Below are positions 27,160 to 37,530 of a stretch of 64,000 nt of DNA, piece after piece. The translations under genes were made by a program, and so were the position numbers. Location of the stretch: positions 310,001-374,000 of the forward strand of contig NZ_PGVG01000002.1 in NCBI RefSeq assembly GCF_002795245.1. The letters are read 5' to 3'. The notes under the pieces are model-generated. The model was not told the DNA's origin. It was given only the letters and a program-made list of their open reading frames with translations, and ran no database searches. This DNA comes from Bradyrhizobium forestalis (lineage in GTDB: Bacteria; Pseudomonadota; Alphaproteobacteria; Rhizobiales; Xanthobacteraceae). The first letter of the stretch is position 1. The number at the start of each line of letters is the position of its first letter.

Positions 27160-28184
27160 GCCGATGCCGTGTTTGCCCGTGCGATCAATGCGTCCAGTTC
27201 GGCGCGCGCGGCCACACGGTCGAATGGCTGCGGCGGCTTGCGTGCGGCGAGCGCGGCTTCCGCCCGCTCCAGTGCCCTGCCGGACAGTTCAGGTGTCTGG
27301 CCGGCAACGTCGCGCATCTCCTCGATGTTGCCGTTGCAATGCAGGGCGATATCGCAGCCGGCCGCGAAGATCGCGCGAGTCCGCTCAGCGATATTCCCCG
27401 ACAGCGCGTTCATCGACACGTCATCACTCATTAACAAACCCTGGAACCCGATTGCGCCGCGAATCACGTCAGCAATCATTGTCGCAGATGTCGTCGCCGG
27501 ATGGGCGGGGTCGACCGCGCTAAACACAACATGTGCAGTCATGGCCATCGGCAGATCCGCGAGCGGCTTGAACGCGGCGAAATCGGTGCGTTCCAGCTCG
27601 TCCCGGGGCGTGTCGACGGTCGGCAGCTTGAAGTGGGTGTCGGCGGTTGCCCGGCCGTGACCGGGAATGTGCTTGAGCACCGGCAGCACGCCGCCCTGCT
27701 CCAGTCCCTCGGTGACCGCACGGGCGATCGCCGCGACCTTGCCCGGCTCGGTGCCGTAGGCCCGGTTGCCGATGACCGCATCAGCGCCCGCCACCGGCAC
27801 GTCAGCCAGCGGCAGGCAATCCACGGTAATGCCGAGTTCGGCAAGGTCAGCCGCGATCAGGCGGGCACTGAGGCGCGCGGCATCGAGCCCAAGCGCCGAA
27901 TCAGTGTCGTACAGATTCGCGAATACGGCCCCCGGCGGATAGACCGGCCAGTGCGGCGGGCCCAGTCGCTGCACCCGTCCGCCCTCCTGATCGATCAGGA
28001 CAGGCGCGTCGGCAGCATCCGCCACCGCGCGCAATTCCGCAACCAATGCAGCAACTTGAGCTGGTGTCGCGACATTGCGCTTGAAGAGGATGAAGCCCCA
28101 TGGGCGCTGGACGCGGATAAACTCCCGCTCGGCGGCGGTCAGTTCCGTTCCGGATACGCCGGTAATGAAGGCCCGCGTGCTCAT
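27156..28184 (-). CDS. nagZ: Beta-N-acetylhexosaminidase NagZ (342 aa)
   Basis: This family 3 glycoside hydrolase removes GlcNAc from peptidoglycan fragments in the cytoplasm during wall recycling. The sequence has the family blocks VLIDQEGGRVQRLGPPHWPVYPPG, DVPVAGADAVIGNRAYG and the His/Asp active-site loop LKHIPGHGRATADTHFKLP, followed by LLMSDDVSMNAL with the likely nucleophile aspartate. It precedes scpA, with an overlap of four bases. Confidence 0.96.
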   Translation of the reverse strand: MSTRAFITGVSGTELTAAEREFIRVQRPWGFILFKRNVATPAQVAALVAELRAVADAADAPVLIDQEGGRVQRLGPPHWPVYPPGAVFANLYDTDSALGLDAARLSARLIAADLAELGITVDCLPLADVPVAGADAVIGNRAYGTEPGKVAAIARAVTEGLEQGGVLPVLKHIPGHGRATADTHFKLPTVDTPRDELERTDFAAFKPLADLPMAMTAHVVFSAVDPAHPATTSATMIADVIRGAIGFQGLLMSDDVSMNALSGNIAERTRAIFAAGCDIALHCNGNIEEMRDVAGQTPELSGRALERAEAALAARKPPQPFDRVAARAELDALIARANTASA

Positions 28185-28230
28185 AACGGCCGATTAACCC
28201 TGCCCCGCGAAGGGGTCAAGGAAACGGCCG

Positions 28231-29778
28231 TTAATTCCTCTGGACGAAGCAGGCAGACAGGCCTGCGGACTTCAGGCTGTTGCAAGCCTGCGTCGCCTCC
28301 TCGGCCGAAGCGTAGGGACCAGCGAAGGCGCGGTAGACGACCCCCTTGCCCTTGTCGGTCAGATCAACCCGCTTGATCACCGGCGAGCGGGAGCCGAGCA
28401 CGCTGCCGTACTTGCTCTGAAGCACCCGGTAGGACGCGGCGGCGCTGTCCTCGCTCTGCTGCGAGGAGACCTGCACGATGTAGCCGCCGCCGCTGCTGGT
28501 GGGCGCGATTTGCGTCGGATTGGTCGCAGCCATCCGTTGCGGAGGCTCGGCCGTCGCTCCCGATTGCGGGGCGAGCGAAAGGGGCTGGTTGACGCTGGCA
28601 TTGGCCGAGGTCGGCGGATTGCGCGACGCGATCGGTGCGGGCGGCGCGGCAACGGGCTTCGGCGCCGCTACTGGCTTGGCGGCAGCCGACTGCGGGGTGG
28701 CGCTATCGGTTTGATCGCCCTTCACGGCCACGGTCCTGATCGGGCGCGGCGAATTATTCGGCAGCGTCCCGTTGCTCGGGCTCGGACCCGCGCTCGGCGG
28801 GGGCACCGCAGACGGCGATACGCTGGCCACCGACGGCGGGTTCGCATTCTGGTTCAGCGGCGGGAACACGACGCGGGGCCCGCTCGCCCTGGCGTTGACG
28901 TCGACGGGCCCCTCCTCGCGCGGCACGATCTTTTCAGTGCCGTCACCACTGACCATGCGGTCCGGCCCCCTGGCCGCGGAGTCCGTCGGCGCTGGCCCGA
29001 TCTTGGTTGGCGTGTTGTCGGCCTTGATGATCGGCGGCTCGCCGCTGCGGGGCGAGCCGATATAGGTCTTGTAGGCGAACGCCGCACCGGTGCCGACCAC
29101 GGCAAGCGCCAGGATCGCCGCGACCGTCATCATGCCGCCGCGCTGCTTCTTCGGCTCCTCGACTTCTTCCTCGGGATAGTCGCTCTGGTAGGCGTAAGGG
29201 TCGTCCGGATACGCCGGCTCGCGCTGATAGTCCTGCTCGCCTGCCTCCAGCCGGCCGTAGAGCGCATCGTCGTAGCGCGACGGGTCGGGCTGCGCGTACG
29301 GCTCCTGATAGGCCTGCTCCTGATAGGCTTGGCCATGCTGCTGGTAGGACTGATCCTGAAAACCTTGATCCTGATAGGCCTGCGGCTGATGAACATCAGG
29401 CTCGGGCACAGCAGGCTTGGCTGAATAGCGATGCAACGGATGCACCGGGCTGACCGAGACGGGATAGTCAGGCTCCGGCGCGGGTGCCGGTTGCGGCTGC
29501 ACGTTGGCGCGCCGCATCCATGAGGGCGGCCCGGGCGGCGGCGCCTGCTCGGCGTAGTCCTGCTGATCATCGTCCCGGCGATAATCGTCTTCATGATAGC
29601 TCTGGGCGGGCGCCGCCGGCGGACGCGCAGTCGGTCGCCCCTGCGTTGCGAACGGATCGGTCTGTCCGATCAAACGGGCGAGTTCGGCCAAGGGATCATT
29701 TTCCGCCTTCCCATGCTGATCGCCACCGCGACCATAGTCATCGGAAGGAAACGGTCTGTCCTGATATCGTTCGGCCAT
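28231..29778 (-). CDS. SPOR-domain membrane protein (515 aa)
   Basis: A long acidic, Gln/Tyr/Pro-rich cytoplasmic region (residues about 1-215, with repeats such as YQDQGFQDQSYQQHGQAYQEQAY) precedes one membrane helix, GGMMTVAAILALAVVGTGAAFAYKTYIG. A Pro/Ala-rich periplasmic linker leads to a C-terminal SPOR domain, GGGYIVQVSSQQSEDSAAASYRVLQSKYGSVLG...GPYASAEEATQACNSLKSAG. SPOR domains bind denuded glycan at the division site. It lies between argS and nagZ, as in many alphaproteobacteria. The start was set at MAERYQDRPF. Confidence 0.9.
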   Translation of the reverse strand: MAERYQDRPFPSDDYGRGGDQHGKAENDPLAELARLIGQTDPFATQGRPTARPPAAPAQSYHEDDYRRDDDQQDYAEQAPPPGPPSWMRRANVQPQPAPAPEPDYPVSVSPVHPLHRYSAKPAVPEPDVHQPQAYQDQGFQDQSYQQHGQAYQEQAYQEPYAQPDPSRYDDALYGRLEAGEQDYQREPAYPDDPYAYQSDYPEEEVEEPKKQRGGMMTVAAILALAVVGTGAAFAYKTYIGSPRSGEPPIIKADNTPTKIGPAPTDSAARGPDRMVSGDGTEKIVPREEGPVDVNARASGPRVVFPPLNQNANPPSVASVSPSAVPPPSAGPSPSNGTLPNNSPRPIRTVAVKGDQTDSATPQSAAAKPVAAPKPVAAPPAPIASRNPPTSANASVNQPLSLAPQSGATAEPPQRMAATNPTQIAPTSSGGGYIVQVSSQQSEDSAAASYRVLQSKYGSVLGSRSPVIKRVDLTDKGKGVVYRAFAGPYASAEEATQACNSLKSAGLSACFVQRN

Positions 29779-29918
29779 CGTGATGATGCGTCCCTTCGGG
29801 AAAGCCGCGCGCCCCTCGACCAAGGCACGGCTTTCGACCCACAAGGCTTTCAACCAAGTCTAAGCGATCCGGCTTCTGCCGGTTACCCCCGAATTCCCCT
29901 TAAGTAGTTCGCCCCAAA

Positions 29919-31709
29919 CTACCGCATCTCGTCCGGAGCATGGACGCCGAGGATGGCGAGGCCCGATGCCAGGACCGAGACGACGCCCTGGACCATGGCC
30001 AGCCGCGCCTTTGTAAGATCTGCATCATTATTGATAATGAAGCGTAAATAGGGCAAATCGCGCCCTTTCGTCCAAAGTGCGTGAAATTCGCTGGCTAAAT
30101 CATAGAGATAAAAGGCAATTCGGTGCGGCTCATGGGCGCTGGCGGCCGCTTCCAGCATGCGCGGATAAATTGCGAGGCGCTTGAGAAGGTCGAGCTCGAC
30201 GGGGTCCGACAGCCGTTCCACCGCCGACTCACTGAGCCATGCGATGCGCTTTCCGGCGTCCTCCGGTAGTTCCGGGAACACCTCCGCCCGCGCGTTGCGG
30301 AAGATCGAGTGGCCGCGGGCGTGGCCGTACTGGACGTAGAACACCGGGTTGTCGCGCGACTGCTCGATAACCTTGGCGAGGTCGAAGTCGAGCACCGCGT
30401 CGTTCTTGCGGTAAAGCATCATGAAGCGGACGGCGTCCTGACCGACCTCATCCACCACATCGCGAAGTGTGACGAAGTTGCCGGCTCGCTTGCCCATTTT
30501 CACCGGCTCGCCGTTGCGCAGCAACTTCACCAGCTGGACGATCTTGACGTCGAGCTCGCCCTTGCCCGAGGTCGTCGCCTTCACCGCCGCCTGCATGCGC
30601 TTGATATAGCCGCCGTGGTCGGCGCCCCAGACGTCGATCATCTCCGCGAAGCCACGGTCGAACTTGTTCTTGTGGTAGGCGATGTCGGAGGCGAAGTAGG
30701 TGTAGGAATTGTCCGACTTGATCAGCGGACGATCGACGTCGTCGCCATAGGCGGTCGCCTTGAACAGCAGCTGCTCGCGGTCCTCCCAGTCCTCCACCGG
30801 CGCGCCCTTCGGCGGCGGCAGGCGGCCCTCGTAGATGTCGCCCTTGGCCTTCAGGAAATCGATGGTCTCGGCAACCTTGTTGTTGCCGGTCTCGATCAGC
30901 GAGCGTTCCGAGAAGAACACGTCATGGCGGATGTTGAGGGCGGCGAGATCGTCCCTGATCTCGTCCATCATCATCGCGATTGCCTTTGCGCGCACGGTCG
31001 GCAGCCACTCGGCCTCGCTCATCGCGCGCAGCTTTTCGCCGTACTCGGTCGCCAGCGCCGTACCCACCGGCTTCAGATAGTCGCCCGGATAGAAGCCTTC
31101 CGGGATGGCGCCGATATCCTCGCCGAGCGCCTCACGGTATCGCAGGAAGGCGGAGCGCGCGAGCACGTCGACCTGGGCGCCGGCATCGTTGATGTAATAT
31201 TCGCGGGTGACGTCGTGGCCGGCGAACTGGAGCAGGCTCGCCAGCGCGTCGCCGAACACGGCGCCGCGGCAATGGCCGACATGCATCGGCCCGGTCGGAT
31301 TGGCCGAGACGTATTCGACATTGACCTTGGAGCCGCCGAGGACACGGCCGTAATCGGCGCCCTCACGCAGCACGGTGCGCAGCGCCTCGGCCCAGGCGGC
31401 GGGCTTCAGCGTCAGGTTGATGAAGCCGGGACCGGCGACGTCGACCTTCGCGATCAGCGCGTCGGCACGCAGCCGCTCGGCGATCTGCTCGGCGAGATCG
31501 CGGGGCTTTGCCTTTGCCTCTTTCGCAAGCACCATGGCGGCGTTGGTCGCCATGTCGCCATGGGTGGCATCGCGCGGCGGCTCGACCACCACGCGCGAGA
31601 AATCGATGCCCTCGGGCCAATTGGCGTCCGCCGCGAGCGCACGGCAGGCGGCGTGCACTCGTGCGAGCACATCGGCGAACAGATGCAGGGATGAGGATGT
31701 CTGGGGCAT
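29919..31709 (-). CDS. argS: Arginyl-tRNA synthetase (596 aa)
   Basis: A class I synthetase. The HIGH-type motif is [23 protein letters not shown] and the KMSKS-type region reads [20 protein letters not shown]. The N-terminal Arg-S domain ([22 protein letters not shown]) and the C-terminal DALR anticodon-binding domain ([30 protein letters not shown]) are both present. The length matches the family. It lies between dgt and the SPOR gene. Confidence 0.98.
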   Translation of the reverse strand: MPQTSSSLHLFADVLARVHAACRALAADANWPEGIDFSRVVVEPPRDATHGDMATNAAMVLAKEAKAKPRDLAEQIAERLRADALIAKVDVAGPGFINLTLKPAAWAEALRTVLREGADYGRVLGGSKVNVEYVSANPTGPMHVGHCRGAVFGDALASLLQFAGHDVTREYYINDAGAQVDVLARSAFLRYREALGEDIGAIPEGFYPGDYLKPVGTALATEYGEKLRAMSEAEWLPTVRAKAIAMMMDEIRDDLAALNIRHDVFFSERSLIETGNNKVAETIDFLKAKGDIYEGRLPPPKGAPVEDWEDREQLLFKATAYGDDVDRPLIKSDNSYTYFASDIAYHKNKFDRGFAEMIDVWGADHGGYIKRMQAAVKATTSGKGELDVKIVQLVKLLRNGEPVKMGKRAGNFVTLRDVVDEVGQDAVRFMMLYRKNDAVLDFDLAKVIEQSRDNPVFYVQYGHARGHSIFRNARAEVFPELPEDAGKRIAWLSESAVERLSDPVELDLLKRLAIYPRMLEAAASAHEPHRIAFYLYDLASEFHALWTKGRDLPYLRFIINNDADLTKARLAMVQGVVSVLASGLAILGVHAPDEMR

Positions 31710-31718
31710 GGCCGCCGC

Positions 31719-32927
31719 CTAACGCAAATCCGGGGTCGAGTCAAAAAGCCGCTGATGCTCGGTCAGGGCGAAACGGTCGGTCATTCCGGCAATGAAATTG
31801 CCGATCCGGCGTGCCCGGTCGCCCTCATTGTCCGCCTCCGCCCCCAGCAGCCATTCCGGCGGCAGCTCGCCAGGGGATGTCAGGTATTTTGCGAACAGGT
31901 CGAACAGGATCTGCTCCGCCTCACCCATCACCCGCATCACCCGCTCGTGACGGTACATGTGCTGGTACAGGAAGGTCTTGATAGCAGCCTCTTCCTCCGC
32001 GACCTCGACCGGAAACGCGATCAGCGCCCGGCTCTGCTGGCGCACGTCCTGGGCCGATTGCGGCTTGACGGCGGTGAGGTTCTTCTGCGCCTCCGCAAAC
32101 ACCGCACCGATCAGATGCGAGATCAGCTCGCGCACCAGCTCGGCACCGCGCCGGACGTCCTCGAGATCGGGATAATGCGCCGCAGTCTCGGCGATGATCT
32201 CCGCGGTCAGCGGCATCGCCTTGAGATCGTCGAGGTGGAACAGGCCGGCACGCAGGCCATCATCGATGTCGTGCGCGTCATAGGCGATGTCGTCGGCGAT
32301 CGCGGCGACCTGCGCTTCCAGCGAGGCAAAGCTCCACAATTGGAGGTCATAGGTCTTGATGTAGTCGGCGATCCCAACGGGTACGCCGTGCTCGCGATAG
32401 CGCCCGACCGGAGCGCCGCTGCGGTCAGTCAGCGGGCCGTTGTGCTTGACGATGCCCTCCAGCGATTCCCAGGTCAGGTTGAGCCCATCGAACTCGGGAT
32501 AGCGGTGCTCGAGCGAAGCCACGACGCGAAGCGTCTGGGCATTGTGGTCGAAGCCGCCGAACTCCTTCAGGCAGGCATCCAAGGCCCGCTCGCCGGCATG
32601 CCCGAACGGCGGATGGCCGAGATCGTGCGCGAGCGCGAGGGTCTCGGTGAGGTCCTCGTCCAGTCCGAGCTGCCGGGCCAGCGCCCGAGCGATCTGTGCC
32701 ACCTCCAGCGAATGGGTCAGCCGGGTGCGGTAATGGTCGCCCTCGTGGAACACGAACACCTGGGTCTTGTACTTCAGGCGGCGGAACGCGGTGGAATGGA
32801 TCACCCGGTCGCAATCCCGCCGGAACGGGCTGCGGGTCCGGCTCGGGGGCTCGGCGACCAGCCGGCCACGGCTGCGATCGGGGTCGCAGGCATAGGGCGC
32901 GCGGGGGGCTGCCATTCCGACGGACAC
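31719..32927 (-). CDS. dgt: dGTP triphosphohydrolase-like HD protein (402 aa)
   Basis: The enzyme is expected to hydrolyse deoxynucleoside triphosphates to the nucleoside and triphosphate. The HD-domain metal ligands are visible in [37 protein letters not shown] and [38 protein letters not shown] is the usual N-terminal block. Family type 2 members have broad dNTP specificity, so 'dGTPase-like' is the safe name. It ends nine bases before the argS start and is divergent from erpA. Confidence 0.95.
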   Translation of the reverse strand: MSVGMAAPRAPYACDPDRSRGRLVAEPPSRTRSPFRRDCDRVIHSTAFRRLKYKTQVFVFHEGDHYRTRLTHSLEVAQIARALARQLGLDEDLTETLALAHDLGHPPFGHAGERALDACLKEFGGFDHNAQTLRVVASLEHRYPEFDGLNLTWESLEGIVKHNGPLTDRSGAPVGRYREHGVPVGIADYIKTYDLQLWSFASLEAQVAAIADDIAYDAHDIDDGLRAGLFHLDDLKAMPLTAEIIAETAAHYPDLEDVRRGAELVRELISHLIGAVFAEAQKNLTAVKPQSAQDVRQQSRALIAFPVEVAEEEAAIKTFLYQHMYRHERVMRVMGEAEQILFDLFAKYLTSPGELPPEWLLGAEADNEGDRARRIGNFIAGMTDRFALTEHQRLFDSTPDLR

Positions 32928-33049
32928 GGCGAATTTAGTCCCTATCCATTTGATTCTGCGTATGGTGGCACTTAACTATGTCGGATGCGGGATACCAAAT
33001 GAATTGGGCAAGTGAACTTGGTATGACGCGGGACTATCGGAGACCAGCA

Positions 33050-33379
33050 ATGACGACTGCCGTGACCATCAGTGACCGGGCCGCACGCCGGATTGGGGAG
33101 ATCCTCAAGGGCGAAGGGTCTGGCGCGATGCTGCGCATCTCCGTCGAGGGCGGCGGCTGCTCCGGCTTCCAGTACAAGTTCGACATCGACCGCGCCCGCA
33201 CCGACGACGATCTCGTGATCGAGCAGGACAACGCCGTGGTGCTGGTCGATTCCGCCTCGCAGCCGTTCCTGGCGGGCTCGCAGGTCGATTTCGTGGACGA
33301 CCTGATCGGCGCCTCGTTCCGCGTCAACAATCCCAACGCGACCGCATCCTGCGGCTGCGGCACCAGCTTCTCGGTCTAG
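33050..33379 (+). CDS. erpA: Iron-sulfur cluster insertion protein ErpA/HesB family (109 aa)
   Basis: A-type Fe-S carriers deliver clusters to apo-proteins. The three ligand cysteines are seen in VEGGGCSGFQYKF and in the C-terminal ATASCGCGTSFSV. The segment DSASQPFLAGSQVDFVDDLIGASFRVNNPNA is typical. The start at 33050 gives the family length; the frame could begin at 32978. I call it ErpA-like by the C-terminal motif, but IscA is not excluded. Confidence 0.9.
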   Translation: MTTAVTISDRAARRIGEILKGEGSGAMLRISVEGGGCSGFQYKFDIDRARTDDDLVIEQDNAVVLVDSASQPFLAGSQVDFVDDLIGASFRVNNPNATASCGCGTSFSV

Positions 33380-33384
33380 CCCGG

Positions 33385-35715
33385 CTAGGCGCCGGTTATC
33401 TGCCTTTCCTCGTCCGTCCACTCCACGTCGCCCGGCATCAGCTCCGGCTGGAGCGGCGCGTCCTCGGACATGAGATGGCCGTCCAGCGCGCGCAGGAGGG
33501 CCGCGATCAGCGCCGGCTTGCGCAGCGGCTTGGCGAGGAAGTCCGACAGGCCCGCTTCGCGGCAGATCTTGATGTCCTCGGGGAAGGCATTGGCGGTGAG
33601 CGCGATGATCGGCAAGGCTGCGAAGCGCCCGCCTTGCGCGCGGATCGCTCGGGTCGCAGCAAGCCCATCCATGTCAGGCATGCGCACGTCCATCAGCACC
33701 AGATCGTAATCGCCTTCGGAGGCCGCCGCGACGGCCTCGACGCCGTCGGTGACCACGCGGAGCTCGACGTCGAAGGCCCCCAGCATCTTGCTCACGACCA
33801 TGCGGTTGACGGCATCGTCCTCCGCGACCAGCACCTTCAGCGGCCGATCGAGGCCGGCGATCCGGGCTTTGAGATCGTCGGCTTCGTCGCGCTCGCCTGC
33901 CTGATCGGACGCCTCCGCCTGGCTCCAGGGCAGCACCAGCGTGAAGCGGAAGTTCGAGCCTTCGCCCGGCGTCGAGGTGACGCCGATCGTGCCGCCCATC
34001 TGCTCGATGATGCGCCGTGAGATCGCAAGGCCGAGGCCAGTGCCGCCGAAGCGGCGGCTGATCGAGGCATCGGCCTGGGCGAAGTCGCTGAACAGCAGGC
34101 CGAGCTTCTCGGGCGCAATGCCGATGCCGCTGTCGGTCACCGTCCATTCGACGGTCGCTAGCAGGTCGCGGCGCGCCTGGCAGATGACTGATATCGTCAC
34201 CTCGCCTTTGTCGGTGAACTTCACCGCATTGGACGCGAGGTTGAGCAGCACCTGGCGAATACGCGCGACGTCGCCGCGCAGCGTCGGCGGCAGGGCCGGA
34301 TCGAGCTCGACCTTGACGGATAGCCCCTTGCCCTTGGCGCTCGCCCGCACCACGGTCGCAACCGTCTCGACCAGCGCCTGCGGGGCGAAGTCAATCGCCT
34401 CGAACTGGAAGCGGCCAGCCTCGAGCTTGGACAGGTCGAGAATGTCATTGAGGATACGCTGGAGATTGTCGCCGGACTCGCGGATCGTGGTGACGGCTTC
34501 GCGCTGCTCCGGATCAAGCCTGGTTTCGAGCAGCATGCTGGCAAGCCCGAGCACGCCGTTCATCGGCGTGCGGATCTCGTGGCTCATCACCGCCAGGAAG
34601 TCCGACTTGGCGCGGCTCTCGGCCTCGGCCTTTTCCGCGCGCCACCGCTCGGTCACGTCGCGGCCGAAGCCGCGATAGCCGAGGAACTGTCCCTCGCGAT
34701 CATAGGCCGGCTTCGCCGTCAGCGACCACAACCGCGCCTCGCCGCCGGCGATGACCTTGAGATTCATCTCGTGCAGCGGTTCGGCATGCTCCATCAGGCC
34801 GACGATGTTGTAGGCCGCGGACTTGTCCTCGGGGCACAGCATATCGAGCACGTCGGCGAACTGCGATCCTTTCAGCAGCGGAAGCGGCAGCTGCGCGACG
34901 TCCGCGAAGCGTTGGGGCACGTCGATCAGACGCCCGTCGGCATCGGTCTGCCACAGCCAATCGCTGGCGTTCTCCTGAAAGTCCTTCAGCAGCAGCGAGA
35001 TGATCTCGGTCTGGCGCTCGAGCTCGAGCTGGGCCTTGAGATTGCCGAGGAACAGATTGCCCTGGGAGACGATGTTGCGCGCCATGAAAAACGCGAACAG
35101 CAGCAGGAACACCGAGGTCACCAGATATGGCCCGGTGCCGCACAAGAGCAGCGCGCCGGCGCAGGCGACGGTCATGGTGGCGAGATAGACGAGGCCGGCG
35201 CGCGGGAAGGTCGAGAGCGTGAAGGCGCCGCCCGACATCATGCCGACCATCAGGCAGGCCAGGATCAATTGGCTGGTCGGCTCGATGCGACTGAACAAGG
35301 CGAGCGGCAGCGTGCTCCAGATCGCGGCGAGGAAAAATGCCTGCCGCAGCATCTGCCGCGCCGCGCGGGGCGAAGCCTCCTGCGGCGGGTTCTGATGCGA
35401 CTTGTGCCACGCGCGCACCGCGAGCGAGGCGGTGGCCGCGAGCGTCAGGCCCCAGATCGCGAGGAAGTCGTTCCAGCCCCTGCCCCAGAACAGGATCAGC
35501 ACGATGGCGACGTTCAGCATCGTCACCGCCATCGTCACCGGGATCAGCCGGGTCACGGCGTCGATCTGCTTGGCGCGGATGCGGCCGATCTCGCGCTCGC
35601 TGAGATCGGCAGTCAGGCCGTCCTCGATCTCGAAGCCGCCGAGCCAATACAGGAACGCGCCGATCAGGCCGTCACGCGGCTGAGTTCGCTTCATCGACTT
35701 GTCCGGCCATCCCAT
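33385..35715 (-). CDS. Hybrid sensor histidine kinase with membrane domain, PAS and receiver (776 aa)
   Basis: About six hydrophobic segments lie at residues 55-215. A PAS domain follows (about 248-358, [19 protein letters not shown]). The HisKA motif is [21 protein letters not shown] with phospho-acceptor His379. The HATPase domain has N-box [11 protein letters not shown] and the G-boxes [12 protein letters not shown] and [14 protein letters not shown]. The C-terminal receiver has [14 protein letters not shown]. The kinase would relay phosphate to an unknown partner. An alternative start is the ATG at 35694. No output regulator is next to it. Confidence 0.92.
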   Translation of the reverse strand: MGWPDKSMKRTQPRDGLIGAFLYWLGGFEIEDGLTADLSEREIGRIRAKQIDAVTRLIPVTMAVTMLNVAIVLILFWGRGWNDFLAIWGLTLAATASLAVRAWHKSHQNPPQEASPRAARQMLRQAFFLAAIWSTLPLALFSRIEPTSQLILACLMVGMMSGGAFTLSTFPRAGLVYLATMTVACAGALLLCGTGPYLVTSVFLLLFAFFMARNIVSQGNLFLGNLKAQLELERQTEIISLLLKDFQENASDWLWQTDADGRLIDVPQRFADVAQLPLPLLKGSQFADVLDMLCPEDKSAAYNIVGLMEHAEPLHEMNLKVIAGGEARLWSLTAKPAYDREGQFLGYRGFGRDVTERWRAEKAEAESRAKSDFLAVMSHEIRTPMNGVLGLASMLLETRLDPEQREAVTTIRESGDNLQRILNDILDLSKLEAGRFQFEAIDFAPQALVETVATVVRASAKGKGLSVKVELDPALPPTLRGDVARIRQVLLNLASNAVKFTDKGEVTISVICQARRDLLATVEWTVTDSGIGIAPEKLGLLFSDFAQADASISRRFGGTGLGLAISRRIIEQMGGTIGVTSTPGEGSNFRFTLVLPWSQAEASDQAGERDEADDLKARIAGLDRPLKVLVAEDDAVNRMVVSKMLGAFDVELRVVTDGVEAVAAASEGDYDLVLMDVRMPDMDGLAATRAIRAQGGRFAALPIIALTANAFPEDIKICREAGLSDFLAKPLRKPALIAALLRALDGHLMSEDAPLQPELMPGDVEWTDEERQITGA

Positions 35716-35849
35716 CCGCGGAACCTTTTGACGATCAATGGCCCGCCGCCTGCTTAGACCGGGTTAATTTTGTGGGAGATTTTGCGGCGTCCTTGACGGG
35801 CGCGTTTGCAGTTTGTTCTAACCATGGCCCCTGCCCGGAGCCCGCCGAC

Positions 35850-36647
35850 ATGCCCATCAGAGTAGCTACGTGGAACGTGAACTCGGTCCGGCAGCGGATC
35901 GATCTGCTCCTGACCTGGCTGAGGGAGTGCCAGCCCGACATCGTCTGCCTGCAGGAGATCAAATGCGTCGACGAGGCCTTTCCGCGGCTGGAGATCGAGG
36001 CGCTGGGCTACAACGTGGTGACGCACGGGCAGAAGACGTTCAACGGCGTCGCCCTGCTCTCCAAGCTCAGGTTCGACGAGACCAAGTCTGGGCTCGCCGG
36101 GGACGATGAGGATGCGCATGCCCGCTTCCTCGAGGGCGTGGTGACGCTCAAGTCCGGCGTGCTGCGCATCGCCTGCCTTTATTTGCCCAACGGCAATCCG
36201 GTCGGCACCGACAAATATCCCTACAAGCTCAAATGGATGTCGCGGCTTCTTGAATATTCGAAAGAGCGCCTCAAGGCGGAGGAGCCGCTGATCCTCGCAG
36301 GCGACTTCAACGTCATCCCGCATGCCCGCGACGTGCACAATCCGGCCGCCTGGACCGAGGACGCCCTGTTCAAGACGGAGACGCGGGAGAGCTTTCAGTC
36401 CCTGCTCGGCCTCGGCCTCACCGACGCCTTGCGGGCCGTCACCGACGAGCCCGGGCTCTACACCTTCTGGGACTACCAGGCCGGCGCCTGGCAGAAGAAT
36501 CAGGGCCTGCGGATCGACCATCTCTTGCTGTCGCCGCAGGCCAGCGACCGGCTCGCCAATGTCGGCATCGACAGCTATGTGCGCGGCTGGGAAAAGCCCT
36601 CGGACCACGTGCCGGTATGGGCGGATCTGGATCTGGAGGCGGCGTAG
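35850..36647 (+). CDS. xthA: Exodeoxyribonuclease III (265 aa)
   Basis: The protein is an AP endonuclease/3'-5' exonuclease for base-excision repair. The motifs RVATWNVNSVRQRI, CLQEIKC (metal-binding Glu), AGDFNVIPHARDVHN and GLRIDHLLLSPQA...KPSDHVPVWADL are the characteristic active-site blocks, with the final Asp-His pair. The ATG at 35850 gives the family N-terminus MPIRVATWN. It is divergent from the hybrid kinase gene. Confidence 0.96.
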   Translation: MPIRVATWNVNSVRQRIDLLLTWLRECQPDIVCLQEIKCVDEAFPRLEIEALGYNVVTHGQKTFNGVALLSKLRFDETKSGLAGDDEDAHARFLEGVVTLKSGVLRIACLYLPNGNPVGTDKYPYKLKWMSRLLEYSKERLKAEEPLILAGDFNVIPHARDVHNPAAWTEDALFKTETRESFQSLLGLGLTDALRAVTDEPGLYTFWDYQAGAWQKNQGLRIDHLLLSPQASDRLANVGIDSYVRGWEKPSDHVPVWADLDLEAA

Positions 36648-36702
36648 CCTGGGGCGAGATGATGGTGGGCACGGCGCCAAGGCGCTTTTGCCCACCCTGT
36701 AC

Positions 36703-37530
36703 CTACTCCCGGCGGCCCTGCACCCACTGCTCCAGCATTTGCAGGCACATGGCGCGGTCGTCGTCGGAGGCCTTGGCGAAGGCGCGGTTGTAGCTTTCCT
36801 TGATCCAGACCTCCTCCGGACCTGCGCTGTCGCGCGCCAAAGTCAGCCACATCAGGCCGCGCGCGGCCTGCCGCGGCAGGCGGTCGCCGTTGAACAGCAT
36901 CTGTCCGAGCAACGCCTGCGCCTGGTGCTGGCCCTTCTGCGCGGCAAGGCCAAGCCAGCGCGCGCCGTAGCGGAAGTCCTCGCGCGAGGCGTCCGGGGTC
37001 TTCAGGTACAGACGGGCGAGGTCGTACTGCGCGTCCGCATTGCCGAAATAGGAGGCGGCATAGGAGAACATCTCCCGCGCGCGGTCCGGATCGGCCTTGA
37101 TCTTCGAATTCGGAATGCCGGCCAGATAGTAGCGGCCGAGCGCGACGAAGGCGTTGGCCACGATCTGCGCCTGCGGCGCCGATGGGCTGTCCTCGGCATG
37201 CGCGTTGGCGATCCGGCTGAAATATTCGAAGGCACGCAAATCGTCCTGGGCGACGCCGTCGCCGTTGGCGTACATGCGGCCGAGCTTCCACTGCGCGATG
37301 GGGTGGCCACCCTCGGCAGCATATTGCAGGGCGCTGAGCGAGGTTTCCTGGGTTGCGACCGCCGGCGGAACCTTGGTGCGCACCGCCCCTGCCGCGCCGG
37401 GCAAGGTGGTCACGACCGGGATGGTCGCGTCCTTCGGATTGACCGGCGCGCCGTCGAAGGCGAACGCCGGCGCGGCCAGCGCAGCCGCCCCCAACACAAA
37501 CGCAACTGTGGCACGCCTAGATGTCCGCAT
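36703..37530 (-). CDS. exoR: ExoR-like Sel1-repeat regulator (275 aa)
   Basis: A signal peptide (VAFVLGAAALAAPAFAF) precedes Sel1-type repeats: ALQYAAEGGHPIAQWKLGRMYANGDGVAQDD, LGRYYLAGIPNSKIKADPDRAREMFSYAASYFGNADAQYDLARLYLK and WLGLAAQKGQHQAQALLGQMLFNGD. The layout follows rhizobial ExoR, a periplasmic inhibitor of the ExoS/ChvI system controlling exopolysaccharide and motility. Here the start codon lies inside the 3' end of ilvD (14-base overlap) without a strong Shine-Dalgarno, so translation may be coupled. Assignment to ExoR is by similarity recognised by eye. Confidence 0.82.
   Translation of the reverse strand: MRTSRRATVAFVLGAAALAAPAFAFDGAPVNPKDATIPVVTTLPGAAGAVRTKVPPAVATQETSLSALQYAAEGGHPIAQWKLGRMYANGDGVAQDDLRAFEYFSRIANAHAEDSPSAPQAQIVANAFVALGRYYLAGIPNSKIKADPDRAREMFSYAASYFGNADAQYDLARLYLKTPDASREDFRYGARWLGLAAQKGQHQAQALLGQMLFNGDRLPRQAARGLMWLTLARDSAGPEEVWIKESYNRAFAKASDDDRAMCLQMLEQWVQGRRE

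Noticed and set aside
30309..31694. Plus-strand frame of 461 residues
   Set aside because: It is antisense to argS and lacks any recognisable motif.
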